In this document: piece by piece, positions 48,805-59,182 of the stretch | Layout: every line of letters begins with the position of its first letter | Position numbering within the stretch: the first letter of the stretch is position 1 | Assembly (NCBI RefSeq): GCF_000374565.1 | Contig: NZ_KB894695.1 | Span: 50,817-114,816 of the forward strand | DNA: 64,000 bases | Direction: 5' to 3' | Origin: Siminovitchia fordii DSM 16014 = CIP 108821 | GTDB lineage: Bacteria > Bacillota > Bacilli > Bacillales > Bacillaceae_C | The notes under the pieces: generated by a model | What the model was told of the DNA's origin: nothing | Seen by the model: the letters and a program-made list of their open reading frames with translations, nothing else | Databases searched by the model: none | Translations under genes and position numbers: made by a program

Positions 48805-49716
48805 ATGTTACAGACGAACTTTGAACCGACAAAGAACAATTTGAATATGAACCCCGTAATAAAAGATAAACCGGAAACACTCACCAAAATTTTCATTCGT
48901 AAGTTTATCAAAAACAAATTGGCCGTATTTGGCGCGATAGTCCTTTTTTTAATTATATTTTCCGCGATGCTCGCTCCCTGGATTGCCCCATATGATCCTG
49001 GAGCGACCAGTCTTGCCAATAAGCTGGCGCCTCCCAACTTAGATAATTGGCTCGGTACTGATCGATTTGGGCGTGACATTTTTTCCCGCATTTTATATGG
49101 AGGAAGAATTTCTCTTCTTGTAGGTTTTGGTTCGGTGGCAGGAGCACTAATCATCGGAACAACTATTGGCGCTATCGCCGGCTATTACGGCGGCCTGGTT
49201 GATGCCATATTGATGAGACTCGTCGATGTGATGATCTCTATTCCTACGATATTCTTGCTGATCACCATCGTAACGATCTTTCAGCCAAGCGTAGACAAAC
49301 TCATCCTTGTATTTGCCATCACATCATGGACCACGACTGCTAGAATCGTACGGGGAGAATTTTTAACACTAAGAACTAGGGAGTTTGTACTCGCCTCAAG
49401 GACGATTGGAACAAAGCCAATTAAAATCATCTTTGGCCATATATTGCCGAATGCCATGGGCCCCATTATTGTTACAGCTACCTTGCTTGTCGGTACTGTC
49501 ATCTTGACAGAAGCTGCATTAAGCTATTTGGGTCTCGGCGTTCAGCCGCCTACACCTAGCTGGGGGAATATGCTGGAAGACGCACAGAATTTTACAGTTC
49601 TGTTGAAAGCACCCTGGTACCCTGCTTTTCCCGGACTGTTAATCTTAATTACGGTTTTGTGCTTTAACTTTGTAGGAGACGGTTTAAGGGACGCCATGGA
49701 TCCGAAGGGAGAATAA
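48805..49716 (+). CDS. Peptide ABC transporter permease, DppC/OppC type, 303 aa
   Basis: Shows [20 protein letters not shown], typical of OppC/DppC, then five to six membrane helices and the EAA loop [20 protein letters not shown]. An N-terminal soluble extension (about residues 1-35) precedes the first helix. ATG 48805 follows GGGGGG by 8-9 nt. Last gene of the operon; a two-way terminator follows 50 nt later. Confidence 0.95.
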   Translation: MLQTNFEPTKNNLNMNPVIKDKPETLTKIFIRKFIKNKLAVFGAIVLFLIIFSAMLAPWIAPYDPGATSLANKLAPPNLDNWLGTDRFGRDIFSRILYGGRISLLVGFGSVAGALIIGTTIGAIAGYYGGLVDAILMRLVDVMISIPTIFLLITIVTIFQPSVDKLILVFAITSWTTTARIVRGEFLTLRTREFVLASRTIGTKPIKIIFGHILPNAMGPIIVTATLLVGTVILTEAALSYLGLGVQPPTPSWGNMLEDAQNFTVLLKAPWYPAFPGLLILITVLCFNFVGDGLRDAMDPKGE

Positions 49717-49765
49717 GAAGAGCGAAGGTGCCTTTTATCGATGTACACCCTTGCCAATATCCACT

Positions 49766-49816
49766 AAAAAACTGTTCCTTTCATGCTTTTCAAGCTTATG
49801 AGCGGAACAGTTTTTT
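49766..49816. terminator. Bidirectional terminator between the transporter and carboxypeptidase genes
   Basis: AAAAACTGTTCC and GGAACAGTTTTT form a 12-bp stem enclosing a second small hairpin; T-runs leave on both strands. Confidence 0.9.
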
Positions 49817-49819
49817 ACA

Positions 49820-52504
49820 TTATTTTTTCTTTTTTGTTCTTGCCTTATAAAGTTTTGCACTCTCTTGAGCAACGTAGAGACCAACAGCTTGATTTTCTTT
49901 CCATGCCCCCGAGAATTCGGAAACAGGAGGATTTGTTTCAATTACATATCTAGAAATTTCCGGAGTAAAACCGGGACGCTTTCGCTTCTGGATAAACCAG
50001 TCAGTGAAGCCCCCGCCCGAAGGGTTCGGTCCGGGATAGATCAATCTATAGCCTGTCATTTTTCCGATTGTCTTTGCATAAGCGTGGTCCCGTTTATAAC
50101 CTGCTCCCTTTTGTTTATAATTCCAGTAGAGAATTTTTCCGCTGCTATGGTAGGCTACCGCAATTTCAGGCCTGGTTTCAGCCTCCAGTTTCAATACAGC
50201 TTTTACTTCCGATGCAGTTGCCGGTGCCTTCCCTTTGTAATTTTTATAGCTTGGGCGGCCAGGATTGCCTTTTATTGTTTTCCACCCGGCATCATATTGG
50301 CGATTCAAATCCACTCCCTTGCCATTAGCCTTCCAACGTTTAAAGTTCGTACTTCCGTTATTCATGACAATGAATGAGGCGTGGGTACTTTTTGGAAATG
50401 CTTTTAGCCCTTGCTGCTGTAAAGTAACCCCATCCGGGTTGACCATTGGTACGAACCAGATTGTAGTTTCATTTAATATTTTCCTAACATCATAACCTTT
50501 AATCTTCTTTTTTTTATGGTAGGCTTTTGAATATTCCTCAAGCATATACATGTTCAAATTTGTTGTCAGCCATTCCCTGGCGTGATGGGACCCGTTAATG
50601 AAGGTTGTCGGCTTCCCCTTTCCAAGTGAAACGGCATAGATATTCCGGCCATACTCCGACTTTCCTACAACTTTGTATTTGATTAAGTCGGGATAGGCTT
50701 TTTGAAGGCTTTTAATATCAGCCGCCATTTGATTATATGAATATACTTTCTTTGGATTTACAAAAGAGATATCCGTAGCCTTCCCCACGTCCTTGGCATG
50801 AATATAACCTGTACGAGACTTTCCTTTAACCACTACAGTTGCCTTATACCAGCTTGAGTTATGATAATAGTAGTTTAATTGATGGCCTTTTTTATATTTT
50901 TTTAATTTCGAAGACTTCCTGTCAGGCTTGCTGTATATATAGGTAGAGGCATTTTTTGCAAAGCCTTTAAGGACTGGTGGTTTTTCCCCAACATCATTTT
51001 TATGGATATATCCTGTTCGTGGTTTTCCACCAATTTTGACTGTAGCAGTGTACCAGCTTGAATTATAAGAACGGTATTTTAACGATTGCCCTTTTCTATA
51101 GGTCTTTAACTTTTTTCCGTTTTTGCTCGTACTTCCGTATACAAAACTGGAGTCTTTAAGTGCGTAGCCCGTCAACAAAGGCGGTTTTTCAGTTACATCA
51201 TTTTTATGGATATATCCAGTTTTGTCTTTTCCGCCTATTTTAACAGTTGCAGTATACCAGTTGGAGTCAAAAGGACGGTATTTTAGGATATCTCCTTTTT
51301 TGTATGTTTTTAATTTGGAGCCGCTTTTGTTTCTGCTTCCGAATACATAAGTCGGACTTTTAAATGCGTATCCACTTAGAAGAGGCGGATTATTGTTTAC
51401 ATCATTTTTATGGATAAATCCTGTTTGATTCTTCCCGTTTATCACCACATCAACTTGGAACCAATCGGTATTATACGCACGGTATTGAAGGATGGAACCT
51501 TTTTTATATTTTTTTAATTTAGTAGATTTTTTATCGGTACGACTATGCACATAAACAGGATCAAACAATGCGTACCCCTTTAATTTTGTTTTAAGATCCC
51601 CAACATCGGCGGTCTGCACATATCCTGTTTGTGATTTTCCATCCACCTGAACAGTCATTTCATTCCAACCGTCAGTAAAAGTCTTATAACTCAGAATCGC
51701 TCCGTATTCATAGCTTTTTAAAACCTTTGAACCTGTTGAAGCTGTTGAATACACATGCACGGGACTTTTTATCGCAACGCCTTTTAGTTTTTTCTGCGGG
51801 ACAACAGCAGTTTCAATATCATCTATACGGATAAAGCCCGGTTGGGTCTTCCCATTGATCGTAACATCCGTTATATGCCAGTTACTGTCAAATTTACGAT
51901 AGGTTAAAATATCACCTTTATTATACGACTTTAGTATTTGGGATTTATTTGGATTTATGTATACATTTGTCTTTTTTGCAATAACGACACCATTAAATAC
52001 GTCTTCCGTAGCAGAAGGACCCGAAAAAGTCTCTGGTGCCTCCTTCATCATTCCTGGAGTACTTACTTGTTTTTCTTCCTCTTTTGTACTGACACTTTCC
52101 CTGATTAAGGATTTTTGATCATTTTCCAAGTCAAATTCCGGTTCCAGACGCAACTGCCGAAATTCCTGAGCGTTATCACTGGGGATAATATGCAAATTTT
52201 GCACATACCCCGTCCATTCAACCTGTCCCTCTGATGATTCTTGGAAATAACGAATCAATGATACATTTTCTTCAGTCTCGATAAGCTCTACCAGTGTGTC
52301 GTCCGGAATATTCACCAACACCTCGTCAGATAAACTTTCCTTAAACATCTCTATCTCAAGATCAGGTTCCTGTGAAAATAAAACAACCTCTTCCTTTTCT
52401 CTCTGCCCACTTGCTTCTTGGGCGAAGGTTGATTGCGGTAAAAGCTGAAAGATTACCACAAATATAATAAAATAAATGATTATGCCTTTAAATCGCCAGA
52501 ACAA
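49820..52504 (-). CDS. Secreted M14-family zinc carboxypeptidase with six SH3-like repeats, 894 aa
   Basis: A signal peptide (IIIYFIIFVVIFQLLPQSTFAQ) is followed by an acidic region (about 35-160), then six repeats of about 62-66 aa (about 170-570), each with KLKKYKKG-, W-x-x and TGYIHKNDV-type segments, and a C-terminal M14 domain. Zinc ligands are in GSHHAREW (His, Glu) and VAYHSSGK (His); substrate-binding NR in GVDLNRQYD and catalytic Glu in FTPEISRY are present. The repeats probably bind the cell wall and the enzyme trims peptides outside the cell. Start is probably TTG 52504, 8 nt after GGGGG; TTG 52510 is too close to it. Confidence 0.88.
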   Translation of the reverse strand: MFWRFKGIIIYFIIFVVIFQLLPQSTFAQEASGQREKEEVVLFSQEPDLEIEMFKESLSDEVLVNIPDDTLVELIETEENVSLIRYFQESSEGQVEWTGYVQNLHIIPSDNAQEFRQLRLEPEFDLENDQKSLIRESVSTKEEEKQVSTPGMMKEAPETFSGPSATEDVFNGVVIAKKTNVYINPNKSQILKSYNKGDILTYRKFDSNWHITDVTINGKTQPGFIRIDDIETAVVPQKKLKGVAIKSPVHVYSTASTGSKVLKSYEYGAILSYKTFTDGWNEMTVQVDGKSQTGYVQTADVGDLKTKLKGYALFDPVYVHSRTDKKSTKLKKYKKGSILQYRAYNTDWFQVDVVINGKNQTGFIHKNDVNNNPPLLSGYAFKSPTYVFGSRNKSGSKLKTYKKGDILKYRPFDSNWYTATVKIGGKDKTGYIHKNDVTEKPPLLTGYALKDSSFVYGSTSKNGKKLKTYRKGQSLKYRSYNSSWYTATVKIGGKPRTGYIHKNDVGEKPPVLKGFAKNASTYIYSKPDRKSSKLKKYKKGHQLNYYYHNSSWYKATVVVKGKSRTGYIHAKDVGKATDISFVNPKKVYSYNQMAADIKSLQKAYPDLIKYKVVGKSEYGRNIYAVSLGKGKPTTFINGSHHAREWLTTNLNMYMLEEYSKAYHKKKKIKGYDVRKILNETTIWFVPMVNPDGVTLQQQGLKAFPKSTHASFIVMNNGSTNFKRWKANGKGVDLNRQYDAGWKTIKGNPGRPSYKNYKGKAPATASEVKAVLKLEAETRPEIAVAYHSSGKILYWNYKQKGAGYKRDHAYAKTIGKMTGYRLIYPGPNPSGGGFTDWFIQKRKRPGFTPEISRYVIETNPPVSEFSGAWKENQAVGLYVAQESAKLYKARTKKKK

Positions 52505-52620
52505 ATGCAATTCCCCCGTCGTTCGGATTTTTTTTGGATCTTATGAAAGCCGTATTATTATTATCGTAAAAACTCGGTACTTGTTTAATAAAAAACAAAT
52601 AACCTGAATCATCTAAATGA

Positions 52621-52652
52621 AAAAAGCCGAGGGTTTTTACCCACGGCTTTTT
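52621..52652 (-). terminator. Terminator overlapping the end of the DUF1641 gene
   Basis: AAAAAGCCG-A-GGG pairs with CCC-A-CGGCTTTTT around 6-7 nt; the TAA stop lies in the loop and T residues follow on the minus strand. Confidence 0.85.
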
Positions 52653-53203
52653 GCTTTCTCCGGCTCCTGCGTCTCTCCGGAGTTTACGGAAGGCTCTACA
52701 GAGGAAGGTTCGTTTTTTTCCAGGTCACTGATATCTGTCCCCATGCCTCTTAAAAATTCCAGAATCAGGGTGATTGAACGGTTGACTTCAGGATCCTTTA
52801 ATGCACGCGCCATGCCAAGATAGCTTGTTTTTTCAGTTTCTTTATCTTCCACCTCCGCAACCCTTGCGATCCCCGCATTTATTTTTAATAAAATCGGTTC
52901 TAATTGAGTTACGTTAATCATGCCGATTGTCCCCATAAGCAAGAGAAGGTTTTTAATGGAATTTTTATTATCGGGCATGTTCGCTAAGTTGACCGCAATG
53001 TCCAATACCTTATCCCCTTGTCCCAGCAACCCTTTGACCATATCGAGAATCCCTCTGTTTTTCAGGTAGCTGATAATTTCCAAAACTTCCAACATGGAGT
53101 CCTTATTGGCCAGAAGGGCATCTTCTATTTCCATTAAATCTCTCTTCTTTTGAACTTCCTCACTAACCGGCTTGAATTGAATGTTTTTGATCGGTTCAGC
53201 CAT
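52637..53203 (-). CDS. yjgD: DUF1641 protein, partner of formate dehydrogenase (YjgD type), 188 aa
   Basis: Mostly helical protein with VLEIISYLKNRGILDMVKGL and the C-terminal DUF1641 segment LGMARALKDPEVNRSITLIL. In B. subtilis yjgD lies next to the formate dehydrogenase-like yjgC, as here, and its start overlaps the end of that gene by 8 nt. Function unknown; an accessory role for the molybdoenzyme is inferred from the constant linkage. This partner gene is intact although the large gene is broken. Confidence 0.88.
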   Translation of the reverse strand: MAEPIKNIQFKPVSEEVQKKRDLMEIEDALLANKDSMLEVLEIISYLKNRGILDMVKGLLGQGDKVLDIAVNLANMPDNKNSIKNLLLLMGTIGMINVTQLEPILLKINAGIARVAEVEDKETEKTSYLGMARALKDPEVNRSITLILEFLRGMGTDISDLEKNEPSSVEPSVNSGETQEPEKAKSRG

Positions 53204-56142
53204 TCGTCTTCAGCCCCTTCCTTTTTACGAGATCTCCAGGGAAGACATAGTCGCCTCTTGACCATTTTCTCTCGACCTCGACTCCTTTTTGGGGATTTGG
53301 ATTTCCAAAGCGATGATTGATTCTTGGAAGCGGATCGTCCCCCTTCTCTTCGACTATTTCCATTTTTACCATGATATCTTTATATGCAGGGGTATCCGTA
53401 TCCTTATCGGCGAAGCTGCTCGTCAACAAGTTGACGGCCGCATTCCCTGCATCATTCATCGGCAGATACACTTCCTTCCCTTTCACGCGGTTTGTTACAT
53501 GACATTTTACGACTGCCTGGCCATACGGGGATATAAGCCTTACGAGTGCTCCGCTAACCACTCTTCTTTCTTTCGCGAGTTCAGGGGAAATTTCCAGGAA
53601 AACACTTGGTGTTTTGGATGAAATCCCCTTGGAGCGGTAGGTGAGATTCCCTTCGTGGAAATGTTCCAGCAAGCGCCCGTTATTAAGATGGATGTCATAT
53701 TTTTCCTCGTATTCAAGCGGTGTTGTCCATTTGACCGGGAACAATCTCGCCTTTTTATCAGGGAACGGGAAACCGTCTTTGAATAGCAACGGTGTATCCG
53801 TACCGTCTTCTTTGACAGGCCACTGGAGCGTATTGTACCCTTCGAGCAAGTGATATCTTACGCCCTTAAACAATGGGGCAAGTTTTGCCGCTTCCTCCAT
53901 GATTTCACTCGGATGTTCATATCGCCAATCGGCACCAAGCCATGATGATTTGCCAGTCGGGCTTTGAATCTCCAAGTGGTTCAAACACCTGATAAAGTCG
54001 TTGAAAACGCCGTTCAGTGTTTGTAAAAGTCCCTTCTTTTTCAAGGCTTGGAGAAGCAGGCAAGATGACATCGGCATATTCAGCTGTTTTTGAAAAGAAA
54101 ATATCCTGAACAACAAAGAAATCAAGTTTTTCGAATCCTGCCCGCACATAATTGACATTGGAGTCAACAAGAGCCATTTCTTCTCCCTTGATATAGAGGG
54201 CTCTCAATGTGCCATCATGCATGGCATCAACCATGTCATGGTTGTTTAATCCCGGATGCTCAGGGACTTCCGTACCCCAGGCTTCTGTATATTTCGCACG
54301 CACCTTCGGATCAGACACTTTTTCATACCCCGGGAATCTGTCAGGCATGCTGCCGAAGTCACTGGCCCCCTGTACATTGTTATGTCCGCGAAGCGGATAG
54401 GAGCCGGTTCCAGGCCGTCCATAATTTCCAGTTACAAGCAAAAGATTGGAGATCGCTGTACTTGTATCACTCCCTCCCATTTGCTGCGTAACGCCCATCG
54501 CCCAAAGCACCGCGAGGCTTTCTGAATCATGAATCATTTCAGCAATCTGTATTAGATGATCTTTGGAGATCCCAGTCACTTCTTCCGCATATTCCAATGT
54601 ATAATCTTTCAGACTTTTATAGTATTCATCAAAGCCATTCACTTTTTCATCGATAAAGCTCTTATCTGCCCAGCCTTGATCAATAATATATTTTGTCACG
54701 GCTGACAACCAGACGAGGTCTGAGGAAGGTGCCGGTTGGATGAACAGATCAGCCCTTTGGGCCATTTCATGTTCTCTGAGATCTGAAACTACAAGCTTTT
54801 GTCCTTTTAGTTTATGGGAGCGTTTGACCCTTGTGGCCAATACAGGATGTGATTCTGCTGTGTTTGATCCGATGATCAACACCATTTCGGCTTGCTCTAT
54901 ATCCATGATGGAGCCGGAGTCTCCCCCATAGCCCACTGTCCGGAACAATCCCATCGTTGCAGGGGACTGGCAGTACCGCGAGCAGTTATCAATATTGTTC
55001 GTTCCAATCACTCCCCTTGCCAGTTTCTGCATTAAATAGGATTCTTCATTTGTACATTTGGAAGAACTGATAAAACCGAGCGCATGGGGGCCTGATTCCT
55101 CCTTGATGGCTGTCATTTTTTCGGCAATCAAGCTCAAGGCCTCATCCCACTCCGCTTCGCGGAATACTTCTCCTTCACGGATGAGCGGCTTCGTCAGACG
55201 CTCTTCACTGTTCACAAAATCCCATCCGAACTTTCCTTTGACACATGTGGAAATCCCGTTAGCCGGCGCTTCCACATTTGGCTCCACTTTTAAAATTTTC
55301 CTGCCTTTTGTCCAAATGTCGAAGCTGCAGCCTACACCGCAATAAGTACAGACTGTTTTCGTTTTTTTGATCCGTTCTTCTCTCATGGCTGCTTCCATAT
55401 CGGAAATGGCAAGAATGGAACCATATCCCGTTTCTATATCCTTTGTCAGGTCAATCATTGGACGCAGAGTTTCACGCTTGAGTCCGGTCAAATATCCTGC
55501 TTCACCAAGCATCCCTTTTTCCATCATGGCATTGCAGGGACAGACAGTTGAACAATGCCCACATGAAACGCAGGATGACTCATTGATGGGAACATCATTG
55601 TCCCAGATCACTCGCGGCTGCTCCCTTTCCCAATCAATCGAAAGTGTTTCTGTCACCTGAACGTTTTGACACGCCTCCACGCAGCGGCCACATAAAATGC
55701 ATTGATCAGGATCATAGCGGTAAAAGGGATGTGAGTTGTCCACTTCGTAAGGTTTTGGCTCAAAGGGGATACTTTGATGGTTGATTTTCATCGCTTTAAC
55801 GGTGTTATGTATCTCACAATTGCCATTATTGTAATCACAGACGGTACAATACAGCTCATGATTATGCAAAATTCGATCCATTGCAATGACTTGCGCTTCT
55901 TTGACTTCCTTCGTTCCCGTCTCAATTACATCCCCACTGCTAATCTCCGTGGAGCAAGACCGGACGAATTCCCCATTCACCTTGACAATACATGTATCAC
56001 ACGTTTCAATTGCACCCAAGCTTGGGTGAAAACAAACATCAGGAACAGAAACATCAAGCGCTTTCATTGTTTCCATAACGGTCCCTGTTCCCTTGACCTT
56101 TATCCGTTCACCATCAATCATTACCATATATTCTGATGCCAA
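53196..56142 (-). pseudogene. yjgC: Formate dehydrogenase-like molybdoenzyme (YjgC type) with internal frameshift
   Basis: Encodes an N-terminal NuoG-like 2Fe-2S domain, two ferredoxin-type 4Fe-4S sites ([24 protein letters not shown]), a CxxCGVGC 4Fe-4S site and the molybdopterin domains ([25 protein letters not shown]). Near 53955 the frame breaks: PDWQIIMA should run on to [12 protein letters not shown], but four bases replace the eighteen expected. Restoring 14 nt gives about 986 aa, the B. subtilis YjgC length. The start is TTG 56142, 6 nt after GGGAG. As it stands the protein lacks its last 250 or so residues. Confidence 0.9.
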
Positions 56143-56280
56143 TTCCAACTCTCCCTTCCTAATCATTTGAAAGTTCTGATTATAACAGAGTCTACCATTA
56201 TAACGTGTATTTTTCAAAGATAGAGTTAAACGATCATATATAGACTTACCCTATTTAAACAGACAGCAAACAACCTTCTA

Positions 56281-56323
56281 AAAAAGGGATCCCTCCCCGA
56301 TTTATGCGGAAAAAGATCCCTTA
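56281..56323 (-). terminator. Terminator of the CarD-family gene
   Basis: AAGGGATC and GGATCCCTT arms around about 20 nt, followed by TTTTTTAG on the minus strand; the TAA stop lies in the first arm. Confidence 0.7.
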
Positions 56324-56794
56324 GCTCGGCAGTTCCAATAAATCTTCTGCCTGGCTCTCACTTATATCTTTAATCAAAGCCAATTCGCTTACAATCAATC
56401 GTTTTGCGTTATTGAGCATCTGTTTTTCACTGGTGTTGAGAGGTTTTTCCTCATTCCGATACTGAAGATCACTCACTACTTCAAGGCCTGCTTCAAACTC
56501 GCCCGACTTGATTTTCTCCATGTTTGAAGTAAATCTTTGTTTCCATGGGAGTTGGGAGCCCTGCTCAGCATAATAATACCCCTGAAGCATCTTCTTTGCT
56601 GCCTGTCGGTCTACAATTGAGCGCAGACCAGCTTGTGATGCTTTTTTCATAGGAAGCATCACATCCATATGGCTGCTGGGAATAGTGATTAAACAATAGC
56701 TTTCCATTTCTCCACGAAAATCTTTCTCTTCAATGGCTGTCACAATACCTGCTCCGTGCATTGGATAAAAAACTTTATCGCCTACTTGGAACAT
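56321..56794 (-). CDS. CarD/CdnL-family RNA polymerase-binding regulator, 157 aa
   Basis: N-terminal Tudor-like RNA polymerase-interacting domain (MFQVGDKVFYPMHGAGIV, YCLITIP, DVMLPMKKASQAGLR), then a helical DNA-contacting domain (KQRFTSNMEKIKSGE, LNNAKRLIVSELAL). CarD proteins bind the RNA polymerase beta subunit and stabilise open complexes. ATG 56794 follows GGAGGTGG. Monocistronic with an own terminator; the region upstream is very AT-rich. Confidence 0.93.
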   Translation of the reverse strand: MFQVGDKVFYPMHGAGIVTAIEEKDFRGEMESYCLITIPSSHMDVMLPMKKASQAGLRSIVDRQAAKKMLQGYYYAEQGSQLPWKQRFTSNMEKIKSGEFEAGLEVVSDLQYRNEEKPLNTSEKQMLNNAKRLIVSELALIKDISESQAEDLLELPS

Positions 56795-56925
56795 ATTGTT
56801 CCACCTCCAAATTTATTAACATGTTCATTATATCACATTTTAATAAATTTGTAAAATATTTTATTTTAACATCTATTTTAATCACAGTCAATATTTTTTA
56901 TGAAAAAAATGTAGTTTTTTTAGTT

Positions 56926-58509
56926 TTACTCCCCTTTTTTTGCGAGCTTCATAATCCATGGATATAGATCAACAATCCGCAAATGTTTTGGCTTCGTTTC
57001 TGTCCCCGTTACAATCATTGGTATCAATGAATCCTGTTTGTGCATTGATCCGTGCGCCGCTCCTCCAGGATGAACAGGTGTTCCATCTCCAGCAAACTCA
57101 AACCCGGGCTTTGCGTCAACAACGAGGTAATTACCGGAATGGGAATGTAATGAACTGTGTAAACGCGCTAGTGCGTCCGGGTAGGTGCCGTATTCAATTT
57201 GATGATTGGTCAGTGAAAGATCCAAAATTGAATAATCCCCATTCACCAACCATGACTGACCGTATTGATCCTTAAAATCCCCATTTGGGCGAAAAGTTAA
57301 TTTTTCTTTATGTCCACTTGCTGCTACATGCACATTTGGACCACTTTTCCAGGCTATCCAATTCATTCGATCGTCTTGCTGAAGATGGCTCGCGATTTCT
57401 TCCAGTTTTATATTTGGGTCCAAATTATATATGAAAGCCATTCTTTCATTATGTCCAATGACAATTTGATCATCGCCTTTTACCGGTTCTGCGATGTTGT
57501 AAATTTTATAATGAGATTCCAGCATCTCATTTAAATGGATGAAGGAATTAGTTTTGTCTTGCCCGACATTGGCTTGTCCACTATCTCCCATCACGATCCA
57601 AATGGCAGACTGCAGTGCTTCTTCCCAAGATTCATATGCATTCAATACCTCCTGAATTTGCTTATCGGTTTTTTCAATGCTGTCTATATGATTCATGGGG
57701 CCTTTTTCGTGAACATTTTTATCAAGATCAGGGAAATAGGCAATAGTAAAAGCGGGAAGCTTTCCATTTTGAATTAAATATTTTAATTCCTGGGCTGTAA
57801 ATTTGTCATTAAATCCATACCTTTCCCAAAGCTGGGTGTTCTGATTGTTTACCGGGCTAAACTGCGCCAGTGCTCCATAGGAAAATAATGCCGGTGTTTC
57901 AATTTGCAGACTTTCAGGCATCATGTCCAGCTTTGATAGCAATTTCGACAGCTTTAATTGCTGTTTTTCATTTCCCCGATAGACAAGTGCATTTATAGAC
58001 GCACTTTCCAATCCTTTTATCGCTAATATTTCATGTATTGTCTTTACATCACGGCTTAAATGGGAGTGATTTAAATGATAAAAACTATCCTCAATCACAT
58101 GTTTAATTCCCAGTTTAAGAACTTCTTCTTTAGCACTTCCATAATTTACGAGCCGCTTTTCCTTTTCATCATACCAAACAAGCCCTGGGATCCGGTGCTT
58201 GTCTGAATATGTCCCGGTTAAAAGGGAGCTGTCAATCGTTACTGACATCGTTGGATAACTGCTGATAATGTTTGGATAATAGTGGCCCTGGTCGGTTAAA
58301 TATTTTAACGCTGGTGCTCGGCCTTCTTTGATTGCATTCTGTAGAGGCTCGGCCATTAAAGAATCAATAATCAATAAAATGACGGGATTTTCTGTTTTGG
58401 TGACATGTTTCTGTTCCAATGATTGATTTGCAGGTCTAAAGCCTCTTATCAAGAAGATAATCGCCAACACAACAATGATGATGATTAAAACATATAACAT
58501 TTTCTTCAT
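56926..58509 (-). CDS. Membrane-anchored alkaline-phosphatase-superfamily phosphodiesterase, 527 aa
   Basis: An N-terminal signal anchor (MLYVLIIIIVVLAIIFLIRG) places the enzyme outside the membrane. The type I phosphodiesterase/nucleotide pyrophosphatase fold shows metal-binding Asp in LLIIDSLMAE, a Thr nucleophile candidate in YPTMSVTIDS, Asp/His in FPDLDKNVHEKGP, and a His in AAHGSMHKQDSLIPMI. The usual SDHG motif reads GDSGQ here, so one His ligand differs. Substrate unknown. ATG 58509 precedes the anchor; the ribosome site is weak (AAAGGATGAAG). Confidence 0.85.
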   Translation of the reverse strand: MKKMLYVLIIIIVVLAIIFLIRGFRPANQSLEQKHVTKTENPVILLIIDSLMAEPLQNAIKEGRAPALKYLTDQGHYYPNIISSYPTMSVTIDSSLLTGTYSDKHRIPGLVWYDEKEKRLVNYGSAKEEVLKLGIKHVIEDSFYHLNHSHLSRDVKTIHEILAIKGLESASINALVYRGNEKQQLKLSKLLSKLDMMPESLQIETPALFSYGALAQFSPVNNQNTQLWERYGFNDKFTAQELKYLIQNGKLPAFTIAYFPDLDKNVHEKGPMNHIDSIEKTDKQIQEVLNAYESWEEALQSAIWIVMGDSGQANVGQDKTNSFIHLNEMLESHYKIYNIAEPVKGDDQIVIGHNERMAFIYNLDPNIKLEEIASHLQQDDRMNWIAWKSGPNVHVAASGHKEKLTFRPNGDFKDQYGQSWLVNGDYSILDLSLTNHQIEYGTYPDALARLHSSLHSHSGNYLVVDAKPGFEFAGDGTPVHPGGAAHGSMHKQDSLIPMIVTGTETKPKHLRIVDLYPWIMKLAKKGE

Positions 58510-59182
58510 CCTTTACTCTTTCCTTTTCTTAAGATGTCATATTTACCTGATTGTTTATTATCCTCGATATAATAATCACAGGAAAAAAGTGTTATCGGTG
58601 GAGAGGAAAACAACTTGGAAGGAGAGCAGCCTTTTTGAGAAAAAAATTCAATACAATTGGCTGTAAGGGTTTTTGGTACAACTTCTTAAAGTATTGTGAT
58701 GCTGATCAATCCCTTGATTTCAACGGCAAGATTATTTGCAATAAACAGGAGTGATCTCTGTTCATTTTCATAAATTAGTAAAGCCAATTTGACTTTATCA
58801 TCATACCTTTACCTTTCTTTGAGCAGTTTAATACTATACATATGAAATTTCTCAAGTACATCATTCATGACGTGTTGCTGTCCGATCATTTAAAACATGG
58901 TCCGTCCTTTATATCTGGTTCTTCTTTCTGTAATTCCGTTGATACCGCAACTTGACTGAGGAAATATTGTCTACTATTGATTCCGTATGCTTATTCCCAT
59001 GAGAAAAGTTTGCTCAAATTTCACTCATATTATTTTGTATACAAGATGTATAAATATCAGTGGAAAATTAAGGATATGAATGCATTGCGGTAATATCTTC
59101 ACAAACTATCCAAAGAGATGTTTAGCTTTTTTATAAGCAGCCTGGAGAGACCATTAAATCTTTATGAGAGGAGTAAATTTCG
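58510..59182. other. Gene-free, AT-rich stretch
   Basis: Only chance reading frames without ribosome sites or family likeness. It must contain promoters for the divergent genes at its ends, but none is clear enough to call. Confidence 0.5.

Noticed and set aside
49820..52504. Internal repeats considered as CRISPR or satellite DNA
   Set aside because: The repeat length (about 190 nt) is a multiple of three, the frame is kept, and the units translate to SH3-like modules.
53196..54170. Separate 324-codon gene starting [10 protein letters not shown]
   Set aside because: Its first 60 or so codons are an out-of-frame reading of the molybdoenzyme; the true homology starts at [12 protein letters not shown], so it is the 3' part of the frameshifted gene, not a gene of its own.
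58475..58754. Two plus-strand frames of 60-70 codons
   Set aside because: No ribosome sites, AT-driven composition and no recognisable features.
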